Of a DNA stretch of 64,000 nt, positions 53,665 to 64,000 are shown in pieces. The DNA lies in contig NC_087067.1 of the NCBI RefSeq assembly GCF_963678635.1, forward strand, positions 34,437,509-34,501,508, read 5' to 3'. Each line of letters opens with the position of its first letter. The first letter of the stretch is position 1. A model generated the notes under the pieces. The model searched no databases and was not told where the DNA came from. It was given only the letters and a program-made list of their open reading frames with translations. Origin of the DNA: Symsagittifera roscoffensis (lineage: Eukaryota; Xenacoelomorpha; Acoela; Convolutidae). The position numbers were made by a program, and so were the translations under genes.

Positions 53665-55215
53665 ATCAAACTTTCTTCAATATTTTAGATTGTGGAATGA
53701 ATGTTTTATAATTTTTTCGTGGTTGGCTTCTAAGTCGTGATGATTTTCTATGTTCAGATTTTTTTTTTGTTCTTGTGGTAGGATTTTTTCTGTCATTTTT
53801 CTACTTTTTCTTTCTTTTTGAGATGTTTGTCTTTTTTGTTTAGGGGATGTTTGGTGAGCTAATTCTTTTTGTTGATCTGTTTTTGAACTCATTTTTTCAT
53901 CCTTGTGGTGATTCAATTCAGTTCCTGAATTGTTTTGAACAATTTTTAAACCTGTGAAAAAATTTAACTGTGTTAATTCACGGAGTGCATATTCTTTTGG
54001 GTAATAGGGTAATAGGTTGTTTCGGTGTTGAATAGTTTCTTTTTTCATTTGTGTCAATTAATTTGTATGTGACATCAGTGGGTTTGTCAATTATTTAGTA
54101 TGGTCCTTTTTGGATTGGTTGTAATTTTATAGAAAATATTTTTTTATGTCGTAAAATTAGGAATCAAAACAAATGTTACCATTTTTAAATCTGTTGCTGG
54201 TGTAAAGCGTGAATTGAATTGGGTTTTTATGTTTTGTCTTTGCAGCAAGTTTTTTGTTATTTTTAAATAAATTTCATTGTGTTTTTATCTCTATTTAAAG
54301 ACCATTCTGATGTGTACTGGAGGCTAATTTTAAAATTTGTGGATAATTGAAATGGTCTTCATCATGGGTATGTAGTGGCAAATTATAACAAATTGAATCT
54401 TTGTTTGGTTGACAAAAACCTTGTGCGTTTTTATGGGCGTTTGCTGTAAACATTATTGGTTTACGTGGTTTTTGGTTCAATACCATTACATATGGTGACA
54501 TTCCTAGTGTTGTTGTGTTTTGTGATTTATACCATAGTGGGAATAACTTTATATATGTTGACCATTCAGTATATCGGGTATCATTTCCATTAATGACACA
54601 TCTGAGGTACTTTTGTAATGAACGGTTGATACCCTCGACTAATCCCTTTGTCTAAGAGGCATGAGAAGTACCTGGTTTGTGTTTAATATTATATAAGTGG
54701 CATAATGTGATAATTTCAATATTAATAAATTCAGTGCCGTTGTCTGTGACTAGGATTTCGGGTAATCCGAATTTAGCTATCCAGTGTTCGTAGAGTGTTG
54801 TATATTACAATAGGGTACTGGTTTAAGTGCTACATAATGTGTAAATGCATCAACAATTACCATTATAAATGAGTTTCCTTCTGAAGATGGTGAAAATGTT
54901 CCTTTCGTGTCAAATCATATTCTGTGATTAAAATAAAGACTTTGTCCTTTAAAATCTTGTTTTTCAGCGATTTGTTTTTGATTTGGATAGGGTTTAATTG
55001 ATTGGCATATTATACAACCGTTGCATAATACTTTGATCCAAATTGTTGCATTGGGGTAATAAAATATAGTAAAAAATTAGAATACGTTTTTTCTGATCCA
55101 AAATGTCCTTTTGTATTTAAAAGTTGTAAAAATTGAATGCTATCAACATCATACTTAAAGGTAGACATGGTACTTTAAAATCAGGTGTTTGATACTCTAA
55201 AATAGCTGTGTATTT
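53665..55215 (-). pseudogene. pol: integrase region of element 3
   Basis: The basic C-terminal tail (53677-54057), the SPY-MVLNQKPRKPIMF segment (54295-54501), the DDE core region (about 54640-54930) and the zinc-binding region (about 54990-55140) follow in order on the minus strand. Several stops interrupt them. A 0.7-kb deletion removes the link to RNase H at about 55215. Confidence 0.7.
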
Positions 55216-57170
55216 TCATTTATAGTGGTGATTTTGAGTTTTCTGAAGTATGTATGATTTTTGTGTAAAAATATATGATAGGTTTATGGTCTGTAATTAA
55301 AACTGTTGGACGTTTTGATCCAAGTATCAAAAATTCATATTCTGTTAAAGTATATATAATAGCTGTGCATTCTCTCACAAGAGTAGAGAGTCGTAATTCA
55401 GCTTGTGTAAATAAGCGAGAGTTTGCTGATTTAATTTTTTTTTTATTGTTCCATTGTGGGATTGTAATAATGCTGCTCCGATGCAAAAATTTAAAGCATC
55501 GCACATTGCATAAAATGGTTGATTAGGATCTGGGATTGTGTTTGAAATTTGTTCAGTGAGAAGTTTTTTGATTTCTTCAAATCTTGTTTGATGTTCTGTT
55601 GTCCATTCAAACTTATCTTGTTGTCTAAGAAAGTTATAGAATGGTCTTAAGTACAATTGCATTTTATATACGTCTTTACTTAAGAAATTTAACATTCCAA
55701 GAAATTCTCGAATTTTCTTTTTTATTTGTTGGTGGTTGAGGTTTTTGAATTGCATCAATTTGTGATTTCAGTGAGGTTATAGTGTCTTTTTCTATGATGT
55801 GTCCAAGAAATTTTACGCGTGTTAAGAAAAAATGTGATTTATCTGGGGCTGCTTTCATGTTTTCGTTCTGTAAAATTTGATGATTTTTCTCTAGACTTAT
55901 GAACATTTCATCTTTTGTTTTTGATTGCATAAAGTCATCGTCTAAGTATGTGATTGCATTTAACTAAGAATGAGTGGTCGAAAAATTTTACTCATGAAGG
56001 CTGAGAAAGCTGCTGGTTCTATGGATATGCCATAGAATGATCTGTTTAATTCATATTGCTGATTTCCAATAACGAATTGGGTTAATCGTCCTGATTGTTC
56101 ATCTAGTGGCTTTTGGTATATGCACTATTCATGTCTGGGGTTGTGAAATATTTACCGTTTATTTTTGTTAAAATTACTTGGGTTGGTTCTATTGGAAAAT
56201 TACATTTGAATTCATCAATGATTGAACTGCGATATCAAGCGTCTAGTACTGTTTTTAGTGATTCTCCTTTGGCGAGGATAATAACAGGTTTAATAAAGTT
56301 GTTTCCTTTTGGTTGTTCTTCTTTATTTACTGGAGATATAATTTCGTATTGATCTAAAATGTCAAGTAATCTATTAACTTTGTCAAGTAAGTGAATTGGT
56401 ACTTCAATTGCTCTTTGTTTTTTGAAAACTGCGTCAGGTTCCAAGGGTAAATGTAATGGTGAATTTGTTTTTCCAACGTCAAATTTAGATGTTGCATAAA
56501 CTGTTGGATATTTTAAGAGTAAATCGGCTAATTTTTCAAGTTCATTTTGTGTTAATTGAGAGTGTTGTAAATTGAACAATGTCAAGAATTTTTGTTGTTG
56601 TTCTGTATAGTGTGATATTTTGAATGTTGGTTTAAAATAAGCTGTTTTTGTGAAATAGTCTGTGTCCCTTTTTTCATTGCTTAATATGTTATTTATTGAT
56701 GATTCTTCATCGAGAATTGTTGATTGACATATGTCTAGTAGTTTTAATAAATTTTTTACTCTGTAGCTACGTCTTTTGTGTGGAAAGTTGTTGCATTAGT
56801 TTCACAATATCCTAAGAGTCCTAAGGGTAAGCTGATTTTGTACGGTGAAAAATTATACACGTGTAGAGAAAAATATCGGAGTTTGAGTTTCTCATGTATT
56901 TTATGGATGAAATTGTTACTCTAAAAAATTTGTGAATTGGTCTGAATTCAAAGTCTGACATATATTCATGTTGTCTGTTTTGATTTTTGTCGTATTGGTG
57001 AACTTGTTTAATTGCAAATTCATAAATGTAACGTGAGAGTGGTTTACGATGTTTTCCTTCTTCATTATAGACGTGATGAAATTTTGAAGAGAAGGTTGTT
57101 TGTTCATTCTTTGGAAGAATGTTAAAGCGGTGTTTTGCATTCTTGTATATTTATCTTTTATATTAATTTT
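55216..57170 (-). pseudogene. pol: RT-RNase H region, copy A
   Basis: RNase H fragments (TDHKPI, ECTAIIYTL, FYAMCDALNFCIGAALL) and RT fragments (FLGMLNFLSKDVYKMQLYLRPFYN, HFFLTRVKFLG) match element 1 pol. The YLDD site region near 55940 is present but followed by a stop. It is broken by at least three stops or shifts. Confidence 0.7.
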
Positions 57171-57880
57171 TTTTATCTAATATATTAATAGTTGATATGT
57201 ATTTTGCGATGAATGGAATTCCAATATTATTGTGTTTCATATCTGTGATATGATATAATTGTTTAAATGGTTGTGAGAAGTTTGTTTTGTTCCATTGTTT
57301 TAGTGGGAGCAAGGGAAAGTTGAATTTTTCCATAATTTGTGAAGGTTGAGCCTTGTGCTGTTGCTAGTCTACTGGTTGTTTTTACAGGTGTTAGTCTCGG
57401 GTGTAGGGTTTTGATTTCATTCGGAGTTGGAATATTTATGATGTTTGATTCTGCTACAGAATCTATTAAAAATCTATTTCAAGGTCTGGTGGTTGAAATT
57501 CTTTATTTTTTGGACTTTCTACAGAAAGGGGATTGTCCAAATTTTTTCTTTTGGTGGTTCTTTTAGTATATTTTGGTAAATGTGATTTGTACTAGAACAT
57601 GGTAATCGTTCATTTTCAGATTGTTGTGATTTCGTTACTTCATCTACTATTTGTTCGATTGGTAAGTTATTACTTCTATGTCTAGTGTGATATCCTAAAA
57701 GTAATTCTAAGTGATTTTCGTAAGTATGTGAATGAAAAGGTTGTTCGTATGTAACATTTTCATAATCGTTTTCAAATTTTATCATGTTGACTAAAAGTGT
57801 GTTTTCTATATCACTTTCACAGTCTGTTGATTCACAATTAATGTGATTCAATTGTATTTCAGTAGTTTCTGTGTTATCAA
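57171..57880 (-). pseudogene. pro: protease region, copy A
   Basis: The minus-strand frame at 57519-57851 covers the N-terminal protease part (ENDYENVTYEQPF, KIWTIPFL). The DS-x-AE site follows near 57450 with a change at the Gly codon region. It links to the gag tail through a 24-nt GACCCC...ACAG segment, one nucleotide shorter than in element 1. Confidence 0.5.
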
Positions 57881-58359
57881 TACCACGGGGTCTGAATTTG
57901 TTTCTTCAGTTGTTTGTACTTGATTTATTTGTCTCTAATGTTTTGGTGTTTTACAACGATATTTGTTTTGAGAATCTGGATAACGTGAATTATTTCTATA
58001 AAGTGATTGAGAATAATTTCTTTGTCTATTTTTATCGTTTAATTTCCTATTTTGTGAATTATCTCGTTTTTTGTTTTGATAATTGTGGTAATTAGATCTT
58101 TGGTGATATGATCTATTGTCTGAATAATCACGTGATTGATTGTTATATTGTTGATTTCGATTATTTGAATAACTTCTGTTCCTATTGTTGGAATAATCTC
58201 TGTGTCTATTGTATGATGAGTTTCTTGATCTATCATTTGAATAGTGTCTATTCCTAGGATGTGAATGGGAACTGGTAACAAAAAAATGATTCTGTCTATT
58301 TGAGTTTGATCGTGAATAATTTTTTCGATACTGGGTATTTCGACTGTATGATCGACTAT
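57881..58359 (-). pseudogene. gag: gag tail fragment, copy A
   Basis: This is the Asn/Arg/Tyr/Ser-rich nucleocapsid tail only, cut by the duplication junction. The longest frame (58039-58281) is in an alternative phase. Confidence 0.5.
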
Positions 58360-60560
58360 ATCTTGTTTTTCAGCGATTTGTTTTTGATTTGGATAGGGTT
58401 CAATTGATTGGCATATTATACAACCGTTGCATAATACTTTGATCCAAATTGTTGCATTGGGGTAATAAAATATAGTAAAAAATTAGAATACGTTTTTTCT
58501 GATCCAGAATGTCCTTTTGTATTTAAGGTGTGTGAAAAATTGAATGCTATCAACATCATACTTAAAGGTAGACATGGTACTTTAAAATCAGGTGTTTGAT
58601 ACTCTAAAATAGCTGTGTATTTTCATTTATAGGGGTGATATTGAGTTTTCTGAAGTATGTATGATTTTTGTGTAAAAATATATGATAGGTTTATGGTCTG
58701 TAATTAAAACTGTTGGACGTTTTGATCCAAGTATCAAAAATTCATATTCTGTTAAAGTATATATAATAGCTGTGCATTCTCTCACAAGAGTAGAGAGTCG
58801 TAATTCAGCTTGTGTAAATAAGCGAGAGTTTGCTGATTTAAAATTTTTTTTTATTGTTCCATTGTGGGATTGTAATAATGCTGCTCCGATGCAAAAATTT
58901 AAAGCATCGCACATTGCATAAAATGGTTAATTAGGATCTGGGATTGTGTTTGAAATTTGTTCAGTGAGAAGTTTTTTGATTTCTTCAAATCTTGTTTGAT
59001 GTTCTGTTGTCCATTCAAACTTATCTTGTTGTCTAAGAAAGTTATAGAATGGTCTTAAGTACAATTGCATTTTATATACGTCTTTACTTAAGAAATTTAA
59101 CATTCCAAGAAATTCTCGAATTTTCTTTTTATTTGTTGGTGGTTGAAGTTTTTGAATTGCATCAATTTGTGATTTCAGTGAGGTTATAGTGTCTTTTTCT
59201 ATGATGTTTCCAAGAAATTTTACGCGTGTTAAGAAAAAATGTGATTTATCTGGGGCTGCTTTCATGTTTTCGTTCTGTAAAATTTGATGATTTTTTTCCA
59301 GACTTATGAACATTTCATCTTTTGTTTTTGATTGCATAAAGACATCGTCTAAGTATGTGATTGCATTTAACTAAGTATGAGTGGTCGAAAAATTTTACTC
59401 ATGAAAGCTGAGAAAGCTGCTGGTTCTATGGATATGCCATAGAATGATCTGTTAAATTCGTATTGCTGATTTCCAATAACGAATTGGGTTAATCGTCCTG
59501 ATTGTTCATCTAGTGGCATTTGGTATATGCACTATTCATGTCTGGGGTTGTGAAATATTTACCGTTTATTTTTGTTAAAATTACTTGGGTTGGTTCTATT
59601 GGCCAATTACATTTGGATTCATCAATGGTTGAACTGCGATATCAAGCGTCTAGAACTGTTTTTAGTGATTCTCCTTTGGCGAGGATAATAACAGGTTTAA
59701 TAAAGTTGTTTCCTTTTGGTTGTTCTTCTTTATTTACTGGAGATATAATTTCGTATTGATCTAAAATGTCAAGTAATCTATTAACTTTGTCAAGTAAGTG
59801 AATTGGTACTTTAATTGCTCTTTGTTTTTTGAAAACTGCGTCAGGTTCCAAGGGTAAATGTAATGGTGAATTTGTTTTTCCAACGTCAAATTTAGATGTT
59901 GCATAAACTGTTGGATATTTTAAGAGTAAATCGGCTAATTTTTCAAGTTCATTTTGTGTTAATTGAGAGTGTTGTAAATTGAACAATGTCAAGAATTTTT
60001 GTTGTTGTTCTGTATAGTGTGATATTTTGAATGTTGGTTTAAAATAAGCTGTTTTTGTGAAATAGTCTGTGTCCCTTTTTTCATTGCTTATTATGTTATT
60101 TATTGATGATTCTTCATCGAGAATTGTTGATTGACATATGTCTAGTAGTTTTAATAAATTTTTTACTCTGTAGCTACGTCTTTTGTGTGGAAAGTTGTTG
60201 CATTAGTTTCACAATATCCTAAGAGTCCTAAGGGTAAGCTGATTTTGTACGGTGAAAAATTATACACGTGTAGAGAAAAATATCGGAGTTTGAGTTTCTC
60301 ATGTATTTTATGGATGAAATTGTTACTCTAAAAAATTTGTGAATTGGTCTGAATTCAAAGTCTGACATATATTCATGTTGTCTGTTTTGATTTTTGTCGT
60401 ATTGGTGAACTTGTTTAATTGGAAATTCATAAATGTAACGTGAGAGTGGTTTACGATGTTTTCCTTCTTCATTATAGACGTGATGAAATTTTGAAGAGAA
60501 GGTTGTTTGTTCATTCTTTGGAAGAATGTTAAAGCGGTGTTTTGCATTCTTGTATATTTA
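58360..60560 (-). pseudogene. pol: integrase N-terminal, RNase H and RT region, copy B
   Basis: It has the same content as copy A. The 136-codon frame at 58927-59337 is open across the RT thumb and connection (TNKKKIREFLGM), where copy A has a frameshift. The YLDDV region lies at about 59345, followed by a stop. Confidence 0.7.
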
Positions 60561-61280
60561 TCTTTTATATTAATTTTTTTATCTAATATATTAATAGTTG
60601 ATATGTATTTTGCGATGAATGGAATTCCAATATTATTGTGTTTCATATCTGTGATATGATATAATTGTTTAAATGGTTGTGAGAAGTTTGTTTTGTTCCA
60701 TTGTTTTAGTGGGAGCAAGGGAAAGTTGAATTTTTCCATAATTTGTTAAAGTTGAGCCTTGTGCTGTTGCTAGTCTACTGGTTGTTTTTACAGGTGTTAG
60801 TCTCGGGTGTAGGGTTTTGATTTCATTCCGAGTTGGAATATTTATGATATTTGATTCTGCTACAGAATCTATTAAAAATCTATTTCAAGGTCTGGTGGTT
60901 GAAATTCTTTATTTTTTGGACTTTCTACAGAAAGGGGATTGTCCAAATTTTTTCTTTTGGTGGTTCTTTTAGTATATTTTGGTAAATGTGATTTGTACTA
61001 GAACATGGTAATCGTTCATTTTCAGATTGTTGTGATTTCGTTACTTCATCTACTATTTGTTCGATTGGTATGTTATTACTTCTGTCTAGTGTGATATTCT
61101 AAAAGTAATTCCAAGTGATTTTCGTAAGTATGTGAATGAAAAGGTTGTTCGTATGTAACATTTTCATAATCGTTTTCAAATTTTATCATGTTGACTAAAA
61201 GTGTGTTTTCTATATCACTTTCACAGTCTGTTGATTCACAATTAATGTGATTCAATTGTAATTCAGTAGTTTCTGTGTTA
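60323..61280 (-). pseudogene. pro: pre-RT and protease region, copy B
   Basis: The frame 60323-60739 (138 codons) is open over the protease C-terminal and pre-RT part (NNIGIPFIAKYI, TALTFFQRMNKQP), which is longer than in copy A. The protease active-site region lies at about 60860. Confidence 0.5.
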
Positions 61281-64000
61281 TCAATACCACGGGGTCTGAA
61301 TTTGTTTCTTCAGTTGTTTGTACTTGATTTATTTGTCTCTAATGTTTTGGTGTTTTACAACGATATTTGTTTTGAGAATCTGGCTAACGTGAATTATTTC
61401 TATAAAGTGATTGAGAATAATTTCTTTGTCTATTTTTATCGTTTAATTTCCTATTTTGTGAATTATCTCGTTTTTTGTTTTGATAATTGTGGTAATTAGA
61501 TCTTTGGTGATATGATCTATTGTCTGAATAATCACGTGATTGATTGTTATATTGTTGATTTCGATTATTTGAATAACTGCTGTTCCTATTGTTGGAATAA
61601 TCTCTGTGTCTATTGTATGATGAGTTTCTTGCTCTATCGTTTGAATAGTGTCTATTCCTAGGATGTGAATGGGAACTGGTATCAAAAAAATGATTCTGTC
61701 TGTTTGAGTTTGATCGTGAATAATTTTTTCGATACTGGGTATTTCGACTGTATGATCGACTATATCTATTTTGTGAGGAATTTCGTCAATTTTTTTTACC
61801 TGGAGATCTACCTCTGTAGTTAGAGTTATAAGCTGATTTGATTTCTTGAATGTTTTGAGCTATTTGGGAGTGATTTTCAAGCGCTATTGTTACTATGAAT
61901 GTTTTTGTTTGGTAAATTTTGATCTTTGTTCATCTATTGATAAAATGATATATTTGGTTCTTTGTACTTTTGTGGTTTATTTTGATTGTCTTGCTGTTTT
62001 TGTCTGCATTCAGCAATGCTGTGTCCGTATCCTCGGCAATAGTTACACCATTTTTTAAATGATGGTTTACCTTTAAAACTTGGGTTTCTCTCATCTATAT
62101 TCAGAATTTCATAAATTTTTTTGGGTAAATCTGTATCCGTATATATTATTAATGTGTGTTGTAGTTGTTTGAATATTATTAACGTACTGTAATTTGAGAT
62201 TTTCTGTTTCCTCTAATTTCATAGTGATTTCTGCTTGTTCTAGTTTAACTACTAGTTTTCTGAAACCTAAATCTGGTTCTCGAAATGAGGACGGATGTGA
62301 TGCTCTTTTTTTAATTGCTAATTTTCGTAGTTGAGGTGTTAGAGTCATCATTAGAATTACTGTCATTTTTGTGTTTTTATAATGATGAGTGTTTAGTGAG
62401 TATGCTTTTCGGAATAGTGTTTCCATCCTTACTGCTAGTTCTTTGATCGTTTCATTTGGTAGTCTACGAATTACTAGTCTACAGTAGTCTGCGTAAAACT
62501 CTTTGATGTTGTTTGTTCCTTTCTGAATCAAGCATTTTTGAAAACTCTTGTGTAAATCTTTTCCAATCTGATTTTATTTCTACAGGTAAAACTGAAAACC
62601 ATTTTTGAGCTGCGCCATCAAGTGTGTTTTGTATTAACGCTGTGCGTCTATGTATCCAATTTTGGTGAAGTGGTGTGTTTATGGGTTCAGGTCCTATGTT
62701 CAAAATTAAATTTGCTGTGACTGCATTCAAATAATCTTCTACAGAATATTCAGGATCTGTACCGGTGAATACCATCAATGGTTTGTTTGATTGTATTGAT
62801 GATCCACCCATTGGGTATTGATTCATAGTTGTCTGTAGTGATTCTGCGGCATTTGGAATTTGTGAAAAATTTGTAAGTTGACTTTTTGCGATTTCATGTT
62901 GTTGTAAATAAAAAAGTAGTAAGATTTCATTTTGCATTTGTGTTGGTTGATATTAATCTGTGTTAAGTGTTTTTGTATTTGTATTGGTTGATATGATTGT
63001 GTATAGGTTGGGTTTTGCGTTTGCAATGGTTGGTGAGTTTGTGTATTAGCTAGGTTTTGTGAGTAAAAATTTGTATTTTGGGATGCTTGATTCAGTCGAG
63101 GTGGTTTTACAAGGTATTCTTGTGTATATGGCGCAAAAATATCTGGTTGATAGTAGTCATCATCATCTGATGATAAAAAATTAGATGTACAATAAAGTGT
63201 TTTGTGCTTTCTTTGGTTTTGTTCATTGTTTTACTCTGTTGAAAAAATGGTTAAGTTTCACTTTGGTCTCGTGAAATTTGTGGATAGTCATGAAAATTTA
63301 CTGAAATTTTTGTTGGTTGTTGAAAATTTTGTCTTTGTGAAAATAAATGACTTTGGGTATTTGGGCAAAAAGATTAAGATGTTTTTGATCAATTTACATA
63401 GTGTTAATTGTGTTCTGCAAAGTTATTTCTAGTGAATGTTCTTTGTTTTTGTATTGGTTTCATCATTGGTCTAAATGTTTGATAGTTTACATGTGGGTAT
63501 TTTGGTACAACGGTGGGTTTAACTGTGGATTGTAATGTTACCTGTGGTAAGGTTGGATTTTTAGGTCTTGGAGTTGTGAGATTTGGATCTATTGGTGAGA
63601 TACTTTGTTGTGTTGTTGTTACTACTGTTGCAAAATGTGATGGTGTTTGAAAATCTTGCTGTGTGAGGTCCTAGTTCCATTTAGATTTTCTTGTTGTATG
63701 AGAGTTGAGTTTAAACTTTTATTTCCTGTTCTATCGGGTAGAAATGAATCATAGTTTAAAGGTGTTGCATCATGTGCGAGTGGTATATCTTAATATAATC
63801 TTTGCTTATGGAAATTGTGCCAATTGCTTGACTTGAAATATCTGTTGGTATGTTAAAGAATAATAGATGAGACCATTGAGGGTCCCAAACATAATCTGAT
63901 TGTTCTGCTAATACCGTATCATCTGCTGAATTTTGGAGTCTGAAATTCTTTCTTGCTTGTGAGATTAGGTCAAGATTATGTGTGAAATAATCTATGATAA
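61281..64000 (-). pseudogene. gag: gag of element 3, continuing past the window
   Basis: From the minus strand: linker (about 63020-63700), capsid (62479-62937: FTGTDPEYSVEDYL, WFSVLPVEIKSDWKRF), capsid C-terminal part (62109-62531), CCHC region near 62030-62060 and the Asn/Arg-rich tail to about 61290. GAA stands where element 1 has a stop at 6639-6641. The N-terminal extension reaches the window end. Confidence 0.75.

Larger units (their letters stand above)
54954..58359 (-). repeat. 3.4-kb internal tandem duplication, copy A
   Basis: The segment from integrase zinc region through RNase H, RT, protease and into the gag tail is repeated with an offset of 3404-3410 bp. The junction near 58360 joins the gag tail to integrase and shares ATCT with both parents. 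Copies A and B are nearly identical, so the event is young. Confidence 0.92.
58360..61763 (-). repeat. 3.4-kb internal tandem duplication, copy B
   Basis: This is homologous to 54954-58359 and continues at 61764 into the original gag sequence. The RNase H-integrase deletion is present in both copies, so it predates the duplication. Confidence 0.92.
47130..64000 (-). mobile_element. element 3: minus-strand copy running off the window
   Basis: It starts with the 3' LTR and continues through ORF7, ORF6, env, ORF4, a 1-kb spacer, pol, protease and gag, reaching the gag N-terminal region at the window end. Its 5' LTR lies beyond 64000. It carries an env deletion (about 2 kb, junction near 51155), a 0.7-kb deletion between RNase H and integrase, and a 3.4-kb internal tandem duplication. 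Confidence 0.92.

Overview
The window is AT-rich DNA from an invertebrate animal and is dominated by three copies of one very large, retrovirus-like Ty3/gypsy LTR element. Host sequence is limited to 1-2529, about 20653-21275, and 36055-41248. Part of that last block is duplicated at 45532-47129. Two short exon-like matches suggest a metazoan with motile cilia: an axonemal dynein p28/DNALI1-like gene (38267-38937, minus strand) and a platelet-activating-factor acetylhydrolase-like first exon (40511-40687, repeated at 46394-46570). The phylum cannot be read from this window.

Element 1 (2530-20648, plus, 18.1 kb) has 410-bp LTRs and a TTTA target-site duplication. Its order is: 5' LTR, primer-binding site, ORF0, a hairpin-rich leader, ORF1, gag with a long N-terminal extension and CCHC knuckle, protease, one intact 1348-codon RT/RNase H/integrase frame, ORF4 (predicted type II membrane protein), an env-like glycoprotein (signal peptide, ectodomain, C-terminal membrane segment and tail), ORF6 (about 600 codons, unknown), a small intron-like segment, a 3' region with ORF7, a polypurine tract and the 3' LTR. 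Comparison of the copies shows that nearly all stops and frameshifts in element 1 are private lesions, so the ancestral element carried a few long genes.

Element 2 (21276-36054, minus, 14.8 kb) lies tail-to-tail with element 1 across about 0.6 kb of host DNA. It has lost about 2.8 kb of RT-RNase H-integrase plus pieces of env and ORF6. Element 3 (minus) starts at an LTR at 47130 and runs off the right edge of the window. Its host flank, LTR and 3' genes were duplicated in tandem (39643-45531 and 45532 onward). A second, 3.4-kb tandem duplication lies inside its gag-pol region (54954-58359 and 58360-61763).

The likely undescribed system is the element itself: a giant env-bearing retroelement with at least five non-canonical genes (ORF0, ORF1, ORF4, ORF6, ORF7), a structured leader with UNCG-loop hairpins, a conserved in-frame UGA between env and ORF6, and a 3' intron-like segment. 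A non-autonomous hAT-type element with an 8-bp target-site duplication (39312-40289), two degenerate CATC-type repeat tracts and a GGCGT microsatellite complete the inventory. Family assignments rest on motif reading only; no database search was possible.
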